From Prinsepia uniflora (Eukaryota > Streptophyta > Magnoliopsida > Rosales > Rosaceae), in contig CM064871.1 in the NCBI GenBank assembly GCA_032719365.1, forward strand, positions 60,710,416 to 60,774,415: 64,000 nucleotides of DNA, read 5' to 3'. The position numbers and the translations under genes were made by a program. Shown one piece after another: positions 1 through 10,511 of the stretch (positions are counted from its first letter, which is position 1; each line of letters starts with the position of its first letter). The notes beneath the pieces were generated by a model that was given only the letters and a program-made list of their open reading frames with translations, was not told where the DNA came from and made no database searches.

Positions 1-2429
1 AACCTCCTGTAGTAACCAGCCAAACCCAAGAAACTTCGGACATCAGTGACGGTCCTCGGTTGTTCCCACTTCGCCACTGCCTCAATTTTCTGAGAATCCA
101 CACTGATCCCGTCAATTGAGATCACATGCCCCAAGAAACTCACGCTCGTCAACCAAAACTGACATTTGCTGAGCTTCGCATACAACTGGTTTTCCCTCAA
201 GGTACCTAGCACCATCCTTAAGTGCTCCTCGTGCGCTTTCGCACTCCTCGAGTAGACCAGGATATCGTCAATGAACACGATGACAAAGTGATCCAAGTAA
301 GGCTGCAACACTCGGTTCATCAAATCCATAAATGCTGCGGGTGCGTTGGTCAAACCAAACGGCATCACAAGGAACTCATAATGACCATAACGGGTCCTAA
401 AGGCTATCTTGGGTACATCCTCATCCTTAACCCGCAACTGATGATACCCAGAACGTAGATCAATTTTGGAGAAGTACTGCGCTCCTCGCAGTTGATCAAA
501 CAAATCATCGATCCGAGGCAACGGGTATTTGTTCCTGACTGTTACTTTATCCAGTTGCCTGTAATCGATGCAGAGTCTCAAACTCCCATCCTTTTTCTTC
601 ACAAACAACACCGGGGCTCCCCAGGGGGATACACTCGGTTGAATAAATCCCATCTCAAGTAATTCTTGTAAATGCGCCTTCAGTTCTTTCAACTCAGCTG
701 GTGCCATACGATACGGAGTCTGAGAGATAGGTTGCGTACCTGGAACCAGATCAATAGTGAACTCAACATCTCGATGCGGTGGCAATCCCGGTAGATCCTC
801 CGGAAAGACATCCGGGAACTCTCGTACAATCGGTATATCCTCCACCCTCAATGGTGCAGCTCGTGAGTCCAACACTTGGGCTAAGTATCCCTGGCACCCC
901 TTCCTCAACAACTTACTTGCCTTCAGGGCAGAAATCACTCCGACAGGAGTGGCTCGCTGAATTCCCTGAAAGGTGGTTTCCGGTAATCCAGGGCTCCGAA
1001 AGGTAACCTTCTTATCGACACATTCGATAGAAGCATGATGGAGCGTCAACCAGCCCATTCCCAAAATGACATCAAAGTCGTGCAAGTCCAAGAGTATCAA
1101 GTCTGCCATCAGACCAACATCACCTACCATTACGGGACACTCCCGCAATACTTGATTTACCACAAAAACATCTCCCGTGGGTGTACTCACACCCAAGTCA
1201 CAGTCCAAGGCGGACACCTCTCTACCTGCCAACAACTCACATTCCCGTGATATAAATGAATGAGTAGCTCCGGGATCAATTAAAGCACAAACATCATGCC
1301 CAAAGATCGTGAGTGTACCTGTCACAACACCAGGCGCTGCCCTGGCCTCATGCTGCGTAACAGCAAAAACTCGGGCCTGTGGTCCAGCTGCTCGCCCACG
1401 GCCCCGGCCCCTTTGTCCATTAGCCGCTCCAGTACCACCTCCTCGAGTGCTCCCAGTCCCAGAAACTGCAGCTGTGCTCCGTCCCTGCTCTGCTCCACCC
1501 CGACCTGCGCCACCACCCTGTGGCAAAGATGGACAGTCCCTCCGATAGTGGCCCCGCTCGCCACAGAAGAAACAGATAACACTGGAAGCATCTCGAACAA
1601 AACCACCACCCTGCCGTCCCGTGGAAGCAACAGAAGTCGTGCTCGCCTGCGGAGCAGTCTGCGCCCTAGGCGCTCGGAATCCGGACCCCTGATAGTTACC
1701 AGGCCTGCCATAACGATCATTGCCTGCGGATGAGGCTCCATTATAACGTCCCTTCTTCGGGGCTCTCTAACCATACCATCCAGGATATGAACGCTCGCGA
1801 CGTTGTCCACCACCAGAATACTGTGGACGTGTCGGGAGACTAGCCTCAACCCGCACCGCGGCATCAGACAACTCCCTGAGAGTAGCAAAAGCTCCGGCCG
1901 TCACAATGGCCCGTATCTCACCCCGTAGGCCAAGCTCGAACCTACGGCATTTCTCAGCCTCAGTAGATACAAAGGTAGGAGCAAAACGAGCTAGCATCTG
2001 AAATTTCTGTTCATACTCAGCTACAGACATGCTCCCCTGCTGGAGCTGCAGAAACTCGGTCTCCCTAGCATCACGGAATGAACGGGGATAATACTGATCC
2101 AGAAACCGTACACGAAAGGTCTCCCAAGCCACTGTACGGGCATCCCAACCCGACAACTCCAGAGTGTACCATCACTCATAAGCAGATCCATCAAGTAGAA
2201 ATGTGGCCAACACCACACGCTCCTCAGGAGGACAGTGCATTACAGTAAAAATCCGCTCAATCCGAGAAATCCAACGGTGAGCATCCTCGGGATCCGCTCC
2301 ACCACTAAACACCGTACCCCCAAGACGCTGGGCTCGCTCGATCGAAGCACTCTCGGCATCGCCATCAGGTCGTGGAAGGGGTTCGCGTCGCGGAGGCATG
2401 GCCGACTGTCCTTCTTCTGAAAGAGGCAT
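1..2429 (-). pseudogene. Tekay-like Ty3/gypsy gag-pol, 5' part (element A)
   Basis: Retrotransposon polyprotein that runs off the left edge within reverse transcriptase. Reading from 2429 (or the internal Met at 2400) leftward: gag core with WETFRVRFLDQYYP and a VAEYEQKF stretch; a complete zinc knuckle C-x2-C-x4-H-x4-C (CFFCGERGHYRRDC, near 1550); aspartic protease motif DPGATHSFIS (about 1256-1285); reverse transcriptase from about 600 to 1, with LRLCIDYRQLD, MPFGLTNAP and the catalytic FIDD (about 261-276). Two premature stops lie in the gag part: TGA at 2172-2174 where relatives have the second W of WW, and TAG at 1767-1769. Both leave the frame unchanged, and I see no further break to the edge by reading, so this copy looks the youngest in the window. 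Clade inferred from close similarity to elements C and D, whose chromodomain-like tails are visible. Confidence 0.9.
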
Positions 2430-2481
2430 AAGTTAGTACAATAATCAAGGCACACCGGAGTGCCGGACACGAATCGTAAAA

Positions 2482-2498
2482 CCTAGGCTCTGATACCA
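2482..2498 (-). other. primer binding site of element A (tRNA-iMet)
   Basis: The minus strand reads TGGTATCAGAGCCTAGG two bases inside the LTR end. TGGTATCAGAGC is the standard plant LTR-retrotransposon site complementary to initiator tRNA-Met, and it is undamaged here. Confidence 0.93.
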
Positions 2499-2500
2499 AT

Positions 2501-3000
2501 TGACAGGACCCTCCCCGATTATCGCCTCGATAATCGGGAAGCATCCTGCTCCCGTCTGACAATCGAACCCAAAAGACCGGAAACCTAATTAATATTACAA
2601 CACACCCATTGTCAGACCAGGGAGATTAAACAAATACATCCGACTGGACGTCAAGTCCACAGTTTCACAGAGCGATATTACAAAACAAATTAAAGAAACA
2701 AGTCCTACTCTGTGAACTAACTACTCCGCAACGGGAAAACTTTATGCCTCCGCCTCTGCCTCGGCGCTCACCTCGATACTCGGGATGAACCCTGCTCCCG
2801 TCTGACAATCACACTTACAGTACCCAAAAATAACCTTAATACAACTATAAGCATAATTATCAGACGAAGGAGTAAATATATACAACAAGAATCCAGAGCA
2901 TAGTACTACAAAACGGGCACCAAAAGTCCTACAAGTCTAAGTCCGCAACGGAAGAACGTCGGAAGCTCTATGCCTCGATATCTGCCTCAACGTTCACCCC
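2501..3000 (-). repeat. tandem duplication inside the U5 of element A LTR
   Basis: The block ending in the GCTCCCGTCTGACAATC motif occurs twice (about 2545 and 2800), each followed by a similar order of sequence and by a (C)TCCGCAACGG motif plus an EA-ending acidic frame. Relative to the other LTRs this is a duplication of about 250-270 bp of U5. Confidence 0.65.
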
Positions 3001-3295
3001 AGCGCTATCACCACGACCTGGGGAATTTGAAAAAAAACAGAAGGTGTGAGTGGACCGAAAGGAATAAAATATTTTAAAACCGTTTACCATCAAGTCAAAG
3101 TAAAGAAATATAATCATTTGTTCCCTCCGGTTTGAAAACCAGACATGCCCAATGAAGTATTAGAAAAATCATAATATGAAACATCATAAGAAACAGAAAC
3201 ACTATAAAATATCATAAGAAACAGATACACTATAAAACTGATATAGAAACCAGAGCATAAACATCAAAACACTTTTTTCCGATCAAACCTGCTGG

Positions 3296-3478
3296 ACCTA
3301 TCCGAGTCTTTAAACTCAACCAGGCCTCACATATAAATTCGAGTCTTTAAACTCCCGAGTCTTTAAACTCAATAGGCCTATGGGGGTAATATCGTAAATA
3401 TCCGAGTCTTTAAACTCCCGAGTCTTTAAACTCAATCCGGGCCCGTCCCCCGTCAATCAATATCCGGGTCTTTAAACC
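3296..3478 (-). repeat. short interspersed repeats, GAGTCTTTAAACTC
   Basis: Six copies or near-copies of GAGTCTTTAAACTC lie between about 3300 and 3480. Two of them are paired head-to-tail (CTCCCGAGTC junctions) and the last is a GGGTCTTTAAACCC variant. The unit is an imperfect palindrome. Not seen elsewhere in the window. Confidence 0.7.
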
Positions 3479-5653
3479 CAATATCCAGATCCAGCAAATC
3501 CAATCCCAAAACTATTTTAAAACCATTTTCCAAATCCTCATCCAAACCCGAATCCGAAATCACTGGTCCGAAGCCCTTCCGGCGTTCAGAACCGTCATTC
3601 CGAACCCAAATCCGGAAAAAGATCCATGTTCATAACAAAGCCATAGGAAAACCCTAAACCCATCATTAGAAAACATTTTTAGGTTGAATGTCTGAATTAT
3701 AACATCAAACTCTGAAAACCCGTTTTTTCTCGAAAAACGTGCAAAATCCCAAAAACGTCTCGAAAAACGTGCAAACATCTCAATCACATATAAACACACA
3801 TAAAAGCATAAAACATTAATAAAAACAGTTAGGCATGCTCGGAAGTAAGAAAGAGTCCACTCACAGTTCAGAGCAAGTCACTCGCGCTCCGTGCGCTCCT
3901 CAACCGTCTCTGGTGTCTCCCGTCCTGTCAATAGATACCAAATAGGGTCACAATTACATCAAGGAGACCTTCCCTAATTTCCCCAATTTTTCGGGAATTT
4001 AATAATATTTAAATCCTAAACCCTAAACCTGACGGATTCCCGAATCATCCCGTAACACCGTCCGATTAACCCGAAAACGATACCATTGGATTCGTTAGAA
4101 CATTTAGGACTAAACTCATGTTGGAAGCTTGGCCGGATTCCTCCTCACGCGCCTCCACGCGCCGCCCAAAGTGGCTGCGCGTGGGCCTCACGCGCCTGCT
4201 ACAGTGCCACCGTCTTCCTTGCTCGAACCCGGTTCGCACCAGACGGCAACCCGGACCGGCGAGAACCGTTCTCCGCCGTCCGGCCACCGTTTCCCTTCCT
4301 ATCTTCACCTACAGCTTCGTCCAATCTCAGAGAATTCATCCCCCTCACTCTCTTGGTTCGACTTAACCTATAGCTTCACAACTGAAGCTCGAAAGAAAAC
4401 CAACCAATCCTCTGTTTTTCTTTCCGGCCACTCCGCACTCCCCCCTTCACGGTGGTCATTCCAAACTCCTTCCACGACTTCACTGAACCACACACAACTC
4501 ACGGAATCCCTCGACTCACCCTCCAACTCCACGATTTTCCAGTTGAAAATCACGGCTAAACAGGGTACAGAGTACCCACCGTCGAACAACCTCCCACCGT
4601 GAACTTCCCGTCACGGCAACCACCATAAACGGCTCCTAAGACCTCCCTAAACCACACTTCACTCACCAAACCCTTCGATTCTAGCTCTAGGTCCACGACT
4701 TTTGAAATGAAAATCCACGAAAAATAGAGCAAAAGAGGTTACCTTCGATTCCGGCGCCGCCGTGAGAACCGTCACCCACCACGGTGCTCGTGGGACTCCC
4801 CGTAGCCTCCTGAGTCTCCTAGTGCCTTGAATCGAACCACCACACAACACAACAGCCACCACCGTCCACTGCCTCCTCTGTTTCTTCCAAAGATCCAGCC
4901 GTCCACCACGTCGCCTCCGTGCACGGTTGCAACTCCAAACCACGATCACCAGCTTCTCCTTGCCTCACTGTCTCTCTATCAACTCACACTTCACTCTCCC
5001 TAGCATCAAAATCGATCACCGCCTCACCCAACTCTTCTCTCTGTTTTCTGTTTCCTTCGAAGTTGTGCACGGTTCAAATGAGGATAACGTGTGGCCGTGC
5101 ACACTTGAGAACGTAGTGGAACCATCCAGTCCCAAGCACGTGTCCACCAACCATAGGCCAGCCCAAAAAATTTCTGCCACTTGCCCTTATTTGATTGGGC
5201 TGAGGGGAAAATGACCAAAATACCCCTCTTGCACAAATTACCATTTTACCCTCAGACTTTCCAGACCCATATCTTTTCCGTCCGACGTCCGATGACAGCG
5301 TGCCGCCTGTCGTTGAACTCAGGACGTCGAGACCTATCCAACGGTCCTCGGTCTACGTGAAAATCACAAGTCCCCCAAAAAGTCAACATTTCCCTTATTT
5401 TATCAAAATTACGGTAACGCCCCCAACCTTCCGTACAGCATAACTTTTCCTCCGGTTGTCCGAATCGAACCTGCCACCTGTCTACGGACTCGTGACGTCC
5501 TAAACTACGTCACGGTCAAGGGCTAACACTCATCCAATCGATAGTACCAAAAGTCAACTTTTCGTTTACTATTCACAAGGGCAAAATCGTCCTTTTACAA
5601 AACTTCACAAAAATTACATTTTTACCCTTCCCGTAGGTACGGGTTGTTACATC

Positions 5654-5791
5654 CGCACTCCTCGAGTAGACCAGGATATCGTCAATGAACACGATGACAA
5701 AGTGATCCAAGTAAGGCTGCAACACTCGGTTCACAAATCCATAAATGCTACGGGTGCGTTGGTCAAACCAAACGGCATCACAAGGAACTCA
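5654..5791 (-). pseudogene. reverse transcriptase shard (Ty3/gypsy)
   Basis: About 138 bp almost identical to positions 240-380 of element A, covering the FIDD active-site region of reverse transcriptase on the minus strand. It is only a piece: the left border touches the 5' end of the LTR that stops at 5651, and the right border jumps directly into unrelated LTR sequence at 5792. It is a remnant of another copy of the same family. Confidence 0.88.
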
Positions 5792-6820
5792 CAGAGAATG
5801 GCCCTTGGTTTAGCTCGAAAATCCCTACAATTTGATCTTCAATTTTCCCTCCAACTGGTTTTTCCTTCGAACTGGACCCTGGGTTCTTGGGCAATCCGTG
5901 CTCGAATCCCTTCAATTCTTGCACGGCCGAGATTCTGTCACTCCCAGAAGACTCACAGTGTGTTTAGATTGGTTCCTCGACCCTTAGAAATTGAACTCTG
6001 AGTTTCCCCCCAAAAAAACCCGAAACTGTTTTCTCACCGTCCCTCTCAACCTCAGCCCACACCTGATGCACCAAAATGACCCAAACGAAACCTCTCCTCA
6101 CTCTCTTACACGGTTGATCGATCAATGTGGCCAACAACTCGTGGGAGACCAACTGGGTCTCTGAAAATGGTTTCCCGCGCGCACAGAGACCACGGCCATT
6201 TAAAATCCAGCCCGTGCATTGAGCTCAGTTCAGTCTCCCATGGGTGTCTCCACTGCCTCAATTCTCATAAACAAATCGTCTGATCCATCCACTACCACCC
6301 TAAACAATTTGCACGCGTAAAACACCACGGCATGGCCGTGTGCTCTGTTTTTCACTGTGGTGCTACAGTAAATGCCGTGAAATGACCAAAATGCCCCTCT
6401 GTGCAATAATTACCAAATTGCCCTCTAACTTCCGTGACCCGTAACTCGGGCATCCGACGTCCGTTTCACGCGTGCCGCCTGTCGTTGTACTCAGGGCGTC
6501 GAGACGAACATAACGGTCTTTGATTCAAATGAGTATCAATTGTCAAACAAAAAGTCAACTTTTCCCCCTTAATAATGCCCAATTACGGTAATGCCCCTGA
6601 ACTTCCGAACATCATAACTTCCACCCTGTTCGTCCGAATCGAACGTGCCGCCTGTCTATGAACTCGTGACGTCCCGAACTACGTCACGGTCATCACTCCA
6701 CGTCCGTTCGACCTCCCAATCAAAAAGTCAACAAATTGACCACACAAATCACAGGGGTAAAAACGTCATTTTATTCAATATTTTATAATATTACATTTCC
6801 AGAACGTCTGGGGCGTTACA
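5792..6820 (-). mobile_element. LTR fragment (5' portion, minus)
   Basis: LTR start TGTAACGCCCCAGACG reads on the minus strand from 6820. Two copies of the GTGCCGCCTGTC...ACGTC block (about 6470-6500 and 6645-6695) and AAAGTCAAC motifs follow in the usual order. The 3' two thirds are missing: the fragment abuts the reverse transcriptase shard at 5791/5792. Confidence 0.75.
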
Positions 6821-7710
6821 GCTATACGCGCCCGTACAAGCCACCAGGGTCCTCTGTGAGTGGGCCTCACACGCCTGCGCACGAGGTCATCTTATACTTC
6901 AGAACGGGTTAGCCCAGACCCGATTTTTCTACAGCTCGGGTCATCTGACCTGCAATTCCAATCGGCCAGAACTCAGCCATTTCATGTCCATTTTTCATGT
7001 TTCACACATCAATTTTCATCTCCTTGATCCTATAAACGTGTCTATTACCTCAAAACTAGGCAATTCGGCCAAGAAATCGGGAACTTACCTTCAAGTTTTG
7101 GCCAACCATTAAGCTCCTTGTTCTAGAGTTTCCAATGTCCAAACCTTGGTATTTCTAACTCACAATGATTGTAGGGACTCTCACATCGTACTGGAATTCT
7201 TTGTTTCGAGTTAGAAAGCCTGGAAATAATCTGAAACTCCACGAGCCACATTTGAGTTTCTTGGGTTTCAAGCATGGAGGTATCTCCTTCCTTCCAGTTT
7301 TCCTCGTTTTCTCATCTCCTCTTTCTCTCTTTCTTCTTTCTTTCTTCCCCTTGTTTCTCCCTTCCTCTCTTTTTCCCTCATGGTTTTTGCTCATGGGTTC
7401 CACACCCATACACCAACACATCTATACAAATACATATATATATATATATATATATATAATATCATAAGGGTAAGTCGGCTCGGGAGGAGAGGGATGGGGG
7501 GAATAAGGGAGGGAAAATAAAAGAAGATTCTAGACTTCCCTAGACTCTTCTTGAATAATGACCAAAATACCTTTATGTCCAAAATTATCAAAATGCCCCT
7601 AGTCACTTTTGACCCGTATCGAACCAATTCGATCTCCAATTTCAGCATACCAGCGGCTAAGAAGGTTGGCTTTTTGGTCTCAAATTTTGCAATTGAGGGT
7701 AGAGACAAGA
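6821..7710 (-). mobile_element. second LTR fragment with (TA)n tract
   Basis: Continues without spacer after the LTR start at 6820. It has the (T)CACACGCCTGCGCACG block, a splice-like CTCACAATGATTGTAGG region and the ATGACCAAAATACC...ATGCCCC motif seen near LTR 5' ends, all in minus orientation. A (TA)n microsatellite occupies about 7434-7458. The right border is vague because similarity fades near 7700. No gene is visible. Confidence 0.55.
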
Positions 7711-7899
7711 GTAGCAGTGGACTCCATTCAAAATTTCAGAGACTTAAAAATTGTTGAACTGAAACTTCTTGTGTTGTCACTTTGAAAGTCCTCTCAAAAT
7801 TGGATGACCACCACAGTACGAAGACTTGTCTACAGTTATAGGCCACCTCTATGTCAAGAGGACTTCGAATGAGTGTGTCAAAATGGACTAACAGACTAA

Positions 7900-9075
7900 A
7901 ACTGCATCATGATTAGAGATGTGTAGAAAAAAGCACAAGAGTTAAACGCATGAGTTGTTGACCTGGGACAACATCATGGGCAAATGAGGAGGAATATCAT
8001 GGAAGCTGAGGGAAAAACCAGTTCAGCCACATTTGAACCGTCCACAAGGGTCCATTCAAAGGGAGTCTCAACCCGGGATAGCAGGTGATGGTGTGCAGAA
8101 GATTATACATATGGGCCAGGACAATCAGACCCCTGGCTACACCCTCATAAGAAGCAAGAGCTTCAACTAAAGGAACCCATTTCTTTTTCAAGCCTTGCAT
8201 TAGGGAAAACAAATCAGTCTAGTAAAAAATGGAAGAACTGAATTTTCTCATAAATTGAGCCTAAACAATTTCCAGAGGCCCCTAAATCTCTGAATGATTC
8301 CTCTCATTTGAACTTCCTATCCGTATCGAAAGGACATGAAGCATCTAAGTATGGAGATAAGGTGTCAAACTTATGGGGTATGACCTTTATTAGGGTTTGG
8401 AAATGTGGGTAGATATGGACTGGTGAACAAATTAGAGAAATCGGCAATTCTGCTCGAAAGTTTTGGGCAAAAAAAAAACAGCCATATCTAGGAGGGTCGG
8501 AGTGATAGGACCCACTCTGAAATCGAAATTGTTAGTACTAATATTAAAAAAATATAAAGTTCTACTAAGAAGGTTCACATCAAGGGAAATGGGCAAGAAA
8601 GATAGACTCACCAGATGGTACACTCCAATGACCTATGTATCATTGTGGCACATCTTCTTCATCCTCTAAACCCACTGTAGGAAGCTGTCATAAATCTTTG
8701 ATCAAGTGCCAATTGGCCACAAATGAGCCCATCTCGAGTGAATGTTTCCCAAGGGAAAGAAAACCGTTGGTAGATAGGGGAAGTCTGAAATTCAAACAAA
8801 GTATTGTACAAGGGGCTAGCCTCCTATGGCACTTGACTTCGCCAACAGGGACCCAAGGTTAAATGGTGTCAGAATCTGCAGCGAGAACGAGACCATTGGA
8901 AATATATATGATTTCCCTCTTTGCATACTCGAAAAGCTTCACGAGCACAAGCGGAGCAATCTTTGAATTTTTCCTAGAAATCTAAGGGGTTTTATAAGTA
9001 GGTGTGGTTATTGAGCTAGAAGAAGATAAGGAGCCAACAAGAGCCGTCCCCTCTTGAAATGCTTTAGGGGCCATG
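7900..9075 (-). pseudogene. plant mobile domain (PMD) protein relic
   Basis: Two stretches on the minus strand, in the right order, match the plant mobile domain (aminotransferase-like, PF10536) found in MAIL/MAIN proteins and transposon-borne relatives. At about 8550-8485: YFFNISTNNFDFRVG followed by PITPTLLDMA, the family's signature. At 8212-8000: a VEALASYEGVARGLIVLAHM segment, then GPLWTVQMWLNWFFPQL, resembling the family's leucine-rich part with GP(L/F)W..Q.W. A possible start is MAPKAFQEGT near 9074. The frame is broken by stops and by a homopolymer run (about 8468-8478) that shifts it. Function is lost. It could come from a Mutator-like or retro-element copy or from a host gene. Family assignment is from motif recognition only. 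Confidence 0.6.
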
Positions 9076-10511
9076 TTTTATTGGTTTCTGCAACAAGAAA
9101 GGATTCTCGACTTTGAAGTAAAGAGGAGAAAAATGGCGATTTATTTGAAGAGCAACTGCAATAATAGGTAAAGGAACCTCCATATTCGGGCTAACAAAGC
9201 TTAAGGAGAAGGTTCGAGAAGGGCAAAATAGATAAAGTTGCAATTGTGTGAATTTAATTTTTTTAAAACAAAACATTTCAAATTCAGAGGGCAATGTGTA
9301 CACTCGAAAAATCCTTTCTGGGCCAAAGCAAATGGCCTAAGAAATTAAAAGCCCATATTGCGAAGGAGTAGGCACAAGACCACTTGGAACATGTAAAGTG
9401 GAAAACAAGGGGAAGGAGTGAACATCTAGGACACGCATGGGGAAAAGAGGGCAAATGGGATGTTCTATACAAAATAAATGCAACATGGGCGTACCAAAGT
9501 CTACATGATAGCCTAATTGGTATCTCCACCGCCTAGAAGAAACCTTCTTCTCAAGGGACACAATCAAACAATCAATTAACCAAGAAAATTGATCAAATTT
9601 AATCAATTTCAAAATAACTGTAAAGCGTCAAAAATTTCATTATTTAAAAGGGTCGGCTCTTTAGGTGGAGACTCCATTGACTGCCACAATTCCATTGTCT
9701 ACAAATTCCTACCAAATAATTGGGTTTGGCTATAGGGTTCTTGATGATTTTGTGGACCTATTGTTGTTTGATAGGAAATAAAATGAGTAAATGGCATCTA
9801 TTTTAGTGAATATGGTGCAAAAAGCACAAAATTCTTACCAAGCAATTGGGTTACGCCATGGTGTTCTTGGTAGACAATGGAAGAGGGTTTTGATCATTAG
9901 GGTTTATTGTAGAGGTTTTGATTAATTATGATTATTTGTTTTAATTTTCTTTTTAAAAAGAAATTAAGAAATTATACTCCAAGTAGGAATTTGTGAATTC
10001 ATATATCATGATGTGGATTGTAATATTGTGCGCCACATATTTTAGGATAGAAATTTGGAATTTCACTTGGTGCTTATAACATTATTTTTTTTATTATTTA
10101 TCATAATTTTTATTTTTGATAGAGTAATTTATCTGTTATTAGGCAAATAGAGTGATGTATATGTTGTATAATTATTTGTAACAATTTTATAAGTATAATT
10201 TCTTTTTGACTCTGTAAATGGAAGTTACCATAATCATCCACCAACTCTTACATTTAGAACGCAATTAAACATCTTAATTTATTTTGAAATTATATTTGGA
10301 TTTCAAATTTTAAATGTAAATGGAACATGTCAATAAATAGTGCAATATAATAGTACGATTGTGTATGAATATTTTTGTCTAAAACTCAGTAAAATGCCAT
10401 AAGATTCATGGCAATAGAATAGAGACATGCTACAAATTTGAAAGGAGAAACCCCTGCCTACTGAAAAATATGAAACAAAAATGAATCTACCAGAATGATG
10501 AACCCGATTCA
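9076..10511. other. intergenic, no gene recognised
   Basis: AT-rich sequence between the PMD relic and the BURP gene. Open frames on the minus strand at 9064-9612 show no recognisable domain. Two related stretches around 9706 and 9835 (ACCAA..AATTGGGTT...GTTCTTG) form a loose repeat. The part just below 10511 is the expected 3' UTR and terminator of the BURP gene; TTTATT motifs near 10278 could serve as AATAAA polyadenylation signals on the minus strand. Confidence 0.5.

Larger units (their letters stand above)
2501..5651 (-). mobile_element. 5' LTR of element A, about 3.15 kb
   Basis: Minus-strand LTR beginning TGTAACAACCCGTACC at 5651 and ending GGGTCCTGTCA at 2501, next to the primer binding site. 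Ends are TG...CA. It holds the modules common to LTRs in this window: two copies of a GTGCC(G/A)CCTGTC...GTGACGTC block near its 5' end (about 5290-5520), a CGCG-rich segment with inverted ACGCGC motifs (4138-4200), CACTCAC-type sequence with a short acidic frame, and a TGTCTGAC-rich U5. The same family starts at 62620 in the opposite orientation. Length fits the long LTRs of Tekay/Del chromoviruses. Apparent open frames inside (for example 4129-4602) are not conserved genes. Confidence 0.88.

Noticed and set aside
1322..1888. 188-residue minus frame overlapping gag
   Set aside because: It is out of frame with the gag-pol reading that contains the CCHC knuckle and protease; a shadow.
4129..4602. 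157-residue frame inside an LTR, and similar ones at 31855-32214 and 39020-39379
   Set aside because: They lie in LTRs, are low-complexity Pro/Ser/His rich, and lack family resemblance. The pair at 31855 and 39020 match only because they are the two LTRs of one element.
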